Assembly: GCA_003343605.1 (NCBI GenBank)
Contig: QAKW01000001.1
Coordinates: 1-45,227 of the forward strand
Reading direction: 5' to 3'
Source of the DNA: Clostridiales bacterium
Lineage (GTDB): Bacteria; Bacillota; Clostridia; Oscillospirales; QAKW01
Length of the DNA stretch: 45,227 nt
Both the position numbers and the translations under genes were made by a program. How positions within the stretch are numbered: position 1 is the stretch's first letter; each line of letters begins with the position of its first letter. This document shows positions 40,026 through 45,227 of this stretch, piece by piece. The notes below the pieces were generated by a model. The model was not told where the DNA came from and made no database searches. It saw only the letters and a program-made list of their open reading frames with translations.

Positions 40026-40653
40026 GGAAATGCGGGTACGCTTTTGCAAGCGGGGAACCGCCGTTTATTTTTCTCATCTGGATTTGAACCGGGCGGTAAT
40101 GCGTGCGCTCAGACGCAGCGGTGTGCCTTTTTGGAGCACTGGCGGCTTCAGTCCGCATCCCTATTGTATTTTTGCTCAGCCGCTCTCTCTCGGATTTGAA
40201 AGCGAGGGCGAGCTGTTTGACTTTCGTTTACTGGAGGGGGCTGCAATGAACCGGCAGGCGCTTGCGGAGGCTTTTCCGGAAGCGCTGAAAGTTTTGGAAA
40301 TTTATGAGCCGCGGGACGCCTTTAAAGAGATTGCCTACGCGGGATACGAAGTGGATTTGAAAACCGATGGATCCGCTGCAGAAATAACACGGGCTTTTGC
40401 ACACCCGTTGATGATTGTAAAAAAAACTAAGCGCAGCGAGCAGACGGTAGACCTCAGAGCGTTTGTGCGTGAGATTACCGTTTCCACTTCGCCGGGCGCG
40501 GTGCGGCTGCAGGCGGTCATCGCCGCTGGAAATGAGCGAAACCTCAGCCCGAATTATCTTGCGGAAGGGCTGCGCGGCGCGGGATTTTCAGTTGAATTTC
40601 AGCGGGTTTTGCGGCGGGGATTTTACCGGGCAGACGGCACGGCATTTCGTTAG
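40018..40653 (+). CDS. TIGR03936 family (DUF2344) protein
   Basis: A 211-residue protein starting MFKEMRVRFCKRGTAVYFSHLDLNRAVMRALRRSGVPFWSTGGFSPHP, the family hallmark with GFSPHP and LSLGFESEGELFDF. The earlier ORF start at 39940 is inside the radical SAM gene and rejected. Function unknown; it is nearly always beside a TIGR03960 radical SAM protein and probably works with it. No terminator is visible before the tRNA-Ser promoter. Confidence 0.9.
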   Translation: MFKEMRVRFCKRGTAVYFSHLDLNRAVMRALRRSGVPFWSTGGFSPHPYCIFAQPLSLGFESEGELFDFRLLEGAAMNRQALAEAFPEALKVLEIYEPRDAFKEIAYAGYEVDLKTDGSAAEITRAFAHPLMIVKKTKRSEQTVDLRAFVREITVSTSPGAVRLQAVIAAGNERNLSPNYLAEGLRGAGFSVEFQRVLRRGFYRADGTAFR

Positions 40654-40704
40654 ACGGTATATCCGGCCAGCGGGTATGCCGCAGTTGTATCGTCTAAAAA
40701 AGGC

Positions 40705-40733
40705 TTGACTTTTAAGCGTATCCATAGTATACT
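40705..40733 (+). promoter_or_regulatory. Promoter of tRNA-Ser
   Basis: TTGACT (40705-40710), 17-base spacer, TATACT (40728-40733), 13 bases before the tRNA. Confidence 0.75.
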
Positions 40734-40746
40734 ATTCAAGCAGTTT

Positions 40747-40838
40747 GGAGAGATGGCTGAGCTGGCCTAAGGCGCACGATTGGAAATCGTGTAACGGCTT
40801 AAACCCGTTCGGGGGTTCGAATCCCCCTCTCTCCGCCA
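40747..40838 (+). tRNA. tRNA-Ser(GGA)
   Basis: A 92-base class II tRNA. Acceptor GGAGAGA pairs with TCTCTCC, anticodon arm ACGAT-TTGGAAA-ATCGT with anticodon GGA, long variable arm around GTAACGG/CCGTT, T loop TTCGAAT, encoded CCA end (40836-40838). A strong terminator follows. Confidence 0.97.
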
Positions 40839-40841
40839 CGT

Positions 40842-40878
40842 CGCCGCAAGCTATATATTGCTTGCGGCGATTTTTTTT
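40842..40878 (+). terminator. Terminator of tRNA-Ser
   Basis: A 10-bp GC-rich stem (40842-40851 with 40860-40869), 8-base AT loop, then eight T from 40871 to 40878. Confidence 0.92.
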
Positions 40879-41184
40879 ACAAAAGTCACCGGCGCGCTCA
40901 CTGCGCTGCCTTCCTTCTGTCGCAAAAAGTCACGCTCGGCTTACCTGCTCGGTTGTAAACGCTCTCACAACGGCGCGCTGTCGCTATCAATTTTTTGCGA
41001 GCGTTCAAATTCCTAAATGATGCCGAAAATATCTTTTTATAGGTCTTTTACATAAAAGGTGCGTCAAAATGGATGATACAACGAAAACCTCCGAGTTTAT
41101 CGGAGGTTTTCGCCGTTTTATAAGAGGTGCGGCAATACTTGAAAATCCCAACCATCAAAAGCGTAAAACGATATAGCAAGTTTT
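40879..41184. other. 306-base stretch without a convincing gene
   Basis: A mosaic region after tRNA-Ser. CGGCGCGCT occurs twice (40890-40898, 40971-40979), and TCGCAAAAA (40920-40928) and TTTTTGCGA (40992-41000) form an inverted repeat. A 13-bp hairpin is at 41082-41112. A 35-codon frame (41069-41176) runs across that hairpin; weak ribosome binding site, not called as a gene. This may be debris of an old insertion. Confidence 0.6.
41082..41112. terminator. Possible bidirectional terminator
   Basis: A perfect 13-bp stem (41082-41094 with 41100-41112) with loop GTTTA, A4 in the left arm and T4 in the right arm. It lies about 70 bases after the tetR stop on the minus strand. Confidence 0.5.
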
Positions 41185-41766
41185 TCATGAAGTGCAATTT
41201 TTTTCTTTCAGAACAACCGGCATCGTAATTTTGAAAATGGATACGATATTCTGCAAAACGGTTTCTTTATCTTGGGTGAATCTGTTTTTAGTCCACTCAA
41301 TGAGCAGCCCGGCCGATGCCTCTGTATAAAATTCCGCCAGAAATTGTTTGAACTGGGGCTCCAAGCGTACATTCAATTTTTCTTCCCCCTGTTCAAGCGT
41401 CCCATAAATAACAGAAAAAAGATCGGCGTGGAAAAATCGTTTAATTTCTTCATATCCCATGGAATCGAATGCGCCGCTTATGATATAGTTGTTTTTTTCA
41501 GCATAGTCCATCACGAAGCGGATCGCTTCCTCGGTATCGATGATCAGATCGAAATTCTTTATAACTTCGAGTGCCTCCTGCTCCAGCATCCATTTCAAAA
41601 GCGCGTAAATATCCTGAAAATGGTAATAGAAGGTCTTCCGGTTTATATTGCAGGCAGCGATCAGCTCACTCACTGTAATTTTCGACAGTTTTTTTGTTTT
41701 CATTGCGCTTTTCAGCGCGTCGGCAAGCGCCTGTTTCGTTTTTTGTGACATTTCTTCGTTGGTCAT
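41185..41766 (-). CDS. TetR/AcrR family transcriptional regulator
   Basis: About 193 residues from 41766, where AAAGGA is a fair ribosome binding site; a longer reading to 41808 would run into the promoter and is rejected. The N-terminal helix-turn-helix is KLSKITVSELIAACNINRKTFYYHF (about 25-49). The rest is the ligand-binding domain of the TetR type. It is divergent from a small protein, an MMPL transporter and a YhgE-like protein, its likely targets. The operator candidate is the ACCGGT-containing repeat at 41810-41845, which overlaps its own promoter (41800-41828). Confidence 0.92.
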   Translation of the reverse strand: MTNEEMSQKTKQALADALKSAMKTKKLSKITVSELIAACNINRKTFYYHFQDIYALLKWMLEQEALEVIKNFDLIIDTEEAIRFVMDYAEKNNYIISGAFDSMGYEEIKRFFHADLFSVIYGTLEQGEEKLNVRLEPQFKQFLAEFYTEASAGLLIEWTKNRFTQDKETVLQNIVSIFKITMPVVLKEKNCTS

Positions 41767-41799
41767 TCCATCATTCCTTTCAAAATAAATTGTATACTT

Positions 41800-41845
41800 A
41801 TTATACACATGACCGGTAAAATAAGCAACTTAAACTTACCGGTCA
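41800..41845 (-). promoter_or_regulatory. tetR promoter with TGACCGGTAA operator arms
   Basis: On the minus strand TTGCTT (41823-41828), 17-base spacer, TATAAT (41800-41805). TGACCGGTAA (41810-41819) and TTACCGGTCA (41836-41845) form perfect 10-base arms separated by 16 bases. One arm sits in the spacer and one just upstream of the -35, which fits autorepression. Each arm holds the palindrome ACCGGT. Confidence 0.75.
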
Positions 41846-41893
41846 AATTAACCTAAAATGTCCCATATTACTCATTTAGAAGTATGTTGACCG

Positions 41894-41923
41894 TTGAATC
41901 ATGCGGGATACTCCTGCTATGAT
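41894..41923 (+). promoter_or_regulatory. Predicted promoter for the small protein-MMPL operon
   Basis: TTGAAT (41894-41899), 18-base spacer, TATGAT (41918-41923), 26 bases before the start at 41950. The tetR operator is about 50 bases upstream. Confidence 0.5.
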
Positions 41924-41949
41924 ACAAAGCGGAAAGGGGCTTAAAGTAA

Positions 41950-42279
41950 ATGTGGAATCAACAATATGCGGTTATCATGCAAACCCAGATCGGCTCCCGG
42001 CACGGTACGATGACGGTTACTGTGGATCAGGGCCGGATTGAAGGAATGCTGGATATTCTGAAAAAAGCAAATCCATTTCAAGGGACGATCAATGAACAAG
42101 GAGACTGCCGGTGCAAAGGGGAACTGACTACCCTGATGCGTACCATCTCTTATATAGCCACCGGCCAGCTTAATAAAGAGAGTCTGACCTTAAGACTAAA
42201 GGGGGACCGGGAAACCTTTGAACTAACCGGCATGGCTTTTGTCCCAGGCCCTGATGCGGAAAAGGAGCCGGCCGTATGA
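41950..42279 (+). CDS. Small protein of unknown function, coupled to MMPL
   Basis: A 109-residue soluble-looking protein with no signal peptide or membrane helix. I do not recognise the family. It has one CRC pair (CRCKGELTTLMRTISY) and several beta-strand-like stretches (GTMTVTVDQGRIEGML, LTLRLKGDRETFELTG). The stop overlaps the start of the MMPL gene as ATGA. The ribosome binding site is weak (AAAGGGG, 12 bases away). It may be a cytosolic partner or regulator of the transporter. Confidence 0.7.
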   Translation: MWNQQYAVIMQTQIGSRHGTMTVTVDQGRIEGMLDILKKANPFQGTINEQGDCRCKGELTTLMRTISYIATGQLNKESLTLRLKGDRETFELTGMAFVPGPDAEKEPAV

Positions 42280-44354
42280 AGAAATTCTATCAAGCTATTG
42301 TAAATAACCCAAAAATAATCCTTGTGATTTTTATCCTTCTTGCTGCAATTGGGGCCGTTCTGCGGGGCATGATTCCCGTCAACTATGATATGGCCGATTA
42401 TCTGCCGGAGGAAACGGCTTCTACCGTTTCCTTGGAAGTGATGCAGGACGAGTTCGAAGGGGGAATCCCCAATGCCCGGGTTATGGTGAAGAATGTAACC
42501 GTTCCGCAGGCGCTGGACTACAAAGAGCAGATTCAAAACTGCGCGGGTGTGACAGGCGTCACCTGGCTGGACGACGCAGCGGATATTTTACAGCCGATTG
42601 AAACCTTGGATACGGATACGGTGGAAACCTACTACAAAGACAATGCCGCCCTCTTTACCGTCACGGTCGAAAAGGGCAAATATGTAGAGGCAATTGAGGC
42701 GATCCGGGCCATCATCGGGGAAGAAAACGCGATGACCGGTGAAGCGGTTTCCACGGCGGTAGCCACCTCCGGAACAGTCAGCGAAGTAAGCATTATAAGC
42801 ATAATCGCTATTTTGTTTGTTATCGTCGTGCTGATTGTCACCACTACTTCCTGGATTGAGCCGGTTTTGGTGATGGTGGGCTTAGGGATAGCGGTGCTGA
42901 TCAATTCCGGCAGCAACATTATTTTCGGCGAAATTTCCTTTGTCACCAACGCGGCGGGGATGATTCTACAGGTGGCGGTGTCGCTGGACTACTCGGTGTT
43001 CCTCATCCACCGTTATGAGGAATCCCGCAGGGAAATCTCCGACCCGAAAGAAGCGATGGTCGATGCGCTGTGCAAATCTACAAGCTCGATTCTCTCCAGC
43101 GGCCTGACAACGGTAATCGGCTTTCTGGCGCTGCTGTTCATGCAGTTCCGGCTTGGCCCGGACCTGGGCCGGGCGTTGGCAAAAGGCGTTGCCATCAGCC
43201 TGATTACGGTGTTTATCTTTATGCCGGTGCTGATCCTGGCCGCGGGGAACCTGCTGGAAAAAACGCAACACCGCAGCTTCCTGCCCAGCTTTCGGGGCTT
43301 TGGCAAGGTAATCTGCCGGATCATGATCCCGATGGTCTGTGTGTTTCTGATTCTCATTGTGCCAAGCTATTTGGCCTCCAATAAAAACGCTTTCTACTAC
43401 GGCTCCTCCCACATTTACGGGGAGGGAACGCAGCTCGGGCAGGATACAGAGACGATCGAAGAGCTGTATGGGAAAAGCGATACCTATGTTGCGCTGGTCC
43501 CCCGCGGGGATCTGCCGACCGAACAGCAACTATCCGACGCGCTCCATAAGATCCCACAGGTAAAAAGCATTCTCTCCTATGTGGATACGGTTGGAGCGGA
43601 GATCCCGATGGAATATCTGGACGATGATATTCTCTCCCAGCTTGTTTCGGAAAATTACAGCCGGTTCGTGGTTACTGTGGATGCGGCGGCGGAAGGGGAA
43701 GAAACCTTTGATTTGGTAGAAACTGTCCGCAGCACGATCAACCAGTGCTACCCGGATTCTTACTATCTGGCAGGCAGCGGTGTTATCTCCTATGATTTGA
43801 TGGATACCATTACGGCAGATACGTTCAAAGTAAACCTGATTGCCATTATCGCAGTGTTTCTGGTACTGCTGTTTACCATGAAATCCATCTCCCTGCCGGT
43901 CATCTTGGTGCTGGGAATCGAAACGGCGATCTGGATTAATTTGGCAATTCCGTATTTCATGAACAGTCATGTATTCTATATTTCCTACCTGATTATCAGC
44001 TCCATTCAACTGGGCGCCACGGTGGATTACGCTATCTTGTTTACAGAACGGTACTGCGAATTCCGAAAAGAGCTGCCGAAGAAGCAGGCTGTGGTGGAAA
44101 CCGTGACGGCGGTAACGTCCTCCGTCCTGACCTCCGGCACGGTGCTGGCGGTAATCGGCTTCCTGCTGGGGTATGTTTCCACCCACGGAATTTTATCTCA
44201 GCTTGGTATGTTCTTAGGGGTCGGCAGTCTGCTTTCGCTGTCGATTGTCATGTTCGTTTTGCCGGGTCTGTTGTATCTGCTGGACAGCGCGATCCAACAT
44301 ACCGCTTTGAGGCTGCCTGTTTATAAAAGAATGAGGGAGGTTATAAATAAATGA
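42276..44354 (+). CDS. MMPL/RND-type membrane transporter
   Basis: A 692-residue RND superfamily protein of MMPL type: one N-terminal helix, an extracellular domain (about 30-165), a cluster of helices (about 170-335), a second half with one helix near 355, a second extracellular domain (about 375-505) and a final helix cluster (about 510-675). Characteristic residues include QVAVSLDYSVFLIHRYEE and, in the second half, GATVDYAILFTERYCE, each with the Asp-Tyr pair used in proton-driven transport. MMPL proteins export lipids or drugs. It is translationally coupled to the gene before and after (YhgE-like). Confidence 0.9.
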   Translation: MKKFYQAIVNNPKIILVIFILLAAIGAVLRGMIPVNYDMADYLPEETASTVSLEVMQDEFEGGIPNARVMVKNVTVPQALDYKEQIQNCAGVTGVTWLDDAADILQPIETLDTDTVETYYKDNAALFTVTVEKGKYVEAIEAIRAIIGEENAMTGEAVSTAVATSGTVSEVSIISIIAILFVIVVLIVTTTSWIEPVLVMVGLGIAVLINSGSNIIFGEISFVTNAAGMILQVAVSLDYSVFLIHRYEESRREISDPKEAMVDALCKSTSSILSSGLTTVIGFLALLFMQFRLGPDLGRALAKGVAISLITVFIFMPVLILAAGNLLEKTQHRSFLPSFRGFGKVICRIMIPMVCVFLILIVPSYLASNKNAFYYGSSHIYGEGTQLGQDTETIEELYGKSDTYVALVPRGDLPTEQQLSDALHKIPQVKSILSYVDTVGAEIPMEYLDDDILSQLVSENYSRFVVTVDAAAEGEETFDLVETVRSTINQCYPDSYYLAGSGVISYDLMDTITADTFKVNLIAIIAVFLVLLFTMKSISLPVILVLGIETAIWINLAIPYFMNSHVFYISYLIISSIQLGATVDYAILFTERYCEFRKELPKKQAVVETVTAVTSSVLTSGTVLAVIGFLLGYVSTHGILSQLGMFLGVGSLLSLSIVMFVLPGLLYLLDSAIQHTALRLPVYKRMREVINK

Positions 44355-45227
44355 ACTATTTAAAACGCATTTTACCGGTTGTTCTGGCGGCAGTGCTGGC
44401 GGTCACTTCCGTTGTTCCAGCCTTCGCCGCTGATACGGCGGCATCTGTGCCCACAGAAAAGGAAGAAGTCGTTTACATCACGCTGGGCGCGGACGGCTCC
44501 CTGGAAAACACCTATGTGGTAAACAGCTTTAAGGGAGGGGCGGTAATCGATTACGGAAACTATTCATCGGTAAAGATGCTGAACACCTGCGACCCGATCA
44601 AGCAGGATAGGGATGCGATCACCTTTTCTTCTTCCGCTAAAAAAGCTTACTACCAGGGAAATTTAGACAATGCCGAAATCCCCTGGAACATCTCTCTGCG
44701 CTACTATCTGGACGGCGAGGAATATTCTGCCGACGAGATCGCCGGGAAAAGCGGCGCGTTGGAAATCCGTTTCAAAATTACCGAGAATACTTCCTGCTCC
44801 GGTACTTTTTATGACGACTACGCACTGCAGGCTTCTTTTACACTGGATACGGAACAGTGCGGTAATATTTCAGCGCCCGGAGCGACGCTTGCCAACGTAG
44901 GCAGTAAGAAGCAGATTAACTACACCATTCTTCCCGGTCGTGGAATCGACACCGCCATCTCCGCCGATGTAACGAACTTTGAAATGAGCGCTATTTCTAT
45001 TAACGGCATCCATCTTAATCTCAACGTAGAGATCGACGATACAGAGCTGAAAGACAAAATTAATGAGTTGATTAACGCAGTGGAGCAGCTGGACGAAGGC
45101 GCTTCCAAACTTTCCGGCGGCTCCGGGGATCTGCTGGACGGAAGCGCCGGATTGAAAAACGGCGCCTCATCCCTGCACAGCGGGATTACCTCTTTGGATG
45201 AGGGAGTCGTCACCTTGCAAAATGGGT
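44351..45227 (+). CDS. LxxG heptad-repeat (YhgE/Pip-like) exported protein, cut by the window end
   Basis: Start ATG at 44351 overlaps the stop of the MMPL gene, and the frame stays open to the last base (292 codons). A basic start and hydrophobic stretch ending VVPAFAA predict a signal peptide. From about residue 235 the sequence turns into repeats of the Leu-x-x-Gly type (LDEGASKLSGGSGDLLDG, AGLKNGASSLHSG), the hallmark of YhgE/Pip-type envelope proteins with TIGR03057 repeats. A membrane anchor is expected beyond the window. Such proteins often accompany MMPL transporters under a TetR regulator. Role unknown, probably envelope or export related. Confidence 0.85.
   Translation, partial: MNYLKRILPVVLAAVLAVTSVVPAFAADTAASVPTEKEEVVYITLGADGSLENTYVVNSFKGGAVIDYGNYSSVKMLNTCDPIKQDRDAITFSSSAKKAYYQGNLDNAEIPWNISLRYYLDGEEYSADEIAGKSGALEIRFKITENTSCSGTFYDDYALQASFTLDTEQCGNISAPGATLANVGSKKQINYTILPGRGIDTAISADVTNFEMSAISINGIHLNLNVEIDDTELKDKINELINAVEQLDEGASKLSGGSGDLLDGSAGLKNGASSLHSGITSLDEGVVTLQNG

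Noticed and set aside
40745..41020. A 91-codon frame that starts inside tRNA-Ser
   Set aside because: It reads through the tRNA and its terminator; there is no ribosome binding site.
41069..41176. A 35-codon frame between tRNA-Ser and tetR
   Set aside because: It crosses a perfect 13-bp hairpin, has a poor ribosome binding site and no family resemblance.

Overview
The window looks like chromosome of a fermentative, anaerobic, low- to mid-GC Firmicute, most likely class Clostridia and near the Ruminococcaceae/Oscillospiraceae. This is inferred from gene content: Rex with AdhE, monomeric [FeFe]-hydrogenases with a PAS-type sensory hydrogenase, IreB, a T-box ahead of pheST, PdxR/PdxS/PdxT, SpoIVFB-like S2P, and the TIGR03960/DUF2344 pair. 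Strong Shine-Dalgarno sequences and TTGACA/TATAAT promoters agree. No phage, insertion sequence or CRISPR array was recognised.

1-13 kb: a GtrA-like membrane protein, a terminator, pyruvate kinase, then a convergent pair (PHP phosphoesterase and a YnbB-type PLP enzyme), an orphan rhamnulokinase with a lipoprotein, IreB, pheS-pheT under a Phe-specific T-box, and an EamA transporter/Gfo-Idh oxidoreductase pair with a divergent AraC regulator.

13.9-18.4 kb: a small membrane protein, the NAD(P)HX repair enzyme, alanine racemase, a zinc-ribbon membrane protein and a LysR regulator.

18.4-27.4 kb: the most interesting part. rex, adhE, an APH-fold kinase, a small [2Fe-2S] protein, a PAS-containing sensory [FeFe]-hydrogenase, a SpoIIE-type phosphatase with an extra C-terminal domain, and a second [FeFe]-hydrogenase all read in one direction with no recognised intrinsic terminator until 27.4 kb. 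This suggests one redox/H2-responsive fermentation module: Rex reads NADH/NAD+, AdhE reoxidises NADH to ethanol, and the sensory hydrogenase could report H2 to the phosphatase. Two pairs of a TATATCGATA-type repeat lie between lysR and rex, the second just upstream of the rex -35 box.

27.4-40.7 kb: a TIM-barrel protein, pdxR divergent from pdxST (vitamin B6 synthesis), uppP behind two dyad-symmetric promoter regions, a marR/heterodimeric ABC exporter/cytidylate-kinase-like operon, tRNA-Arg(CCU), and an operon with a one-TM protein, a site-2 protease, a B12-binding radical SAM protein and a DUF2344 protein.

40.7-45.2 kb: tRNA-Ser(GGA), then about 350 bases without a convincing gene, then a TetR-controlled envelope/efflux module (small protein, MMPL transporter, LxxG-repeat YhgE-like protein cut by the window end). 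This may be a later insertion behind the tRNA gene.
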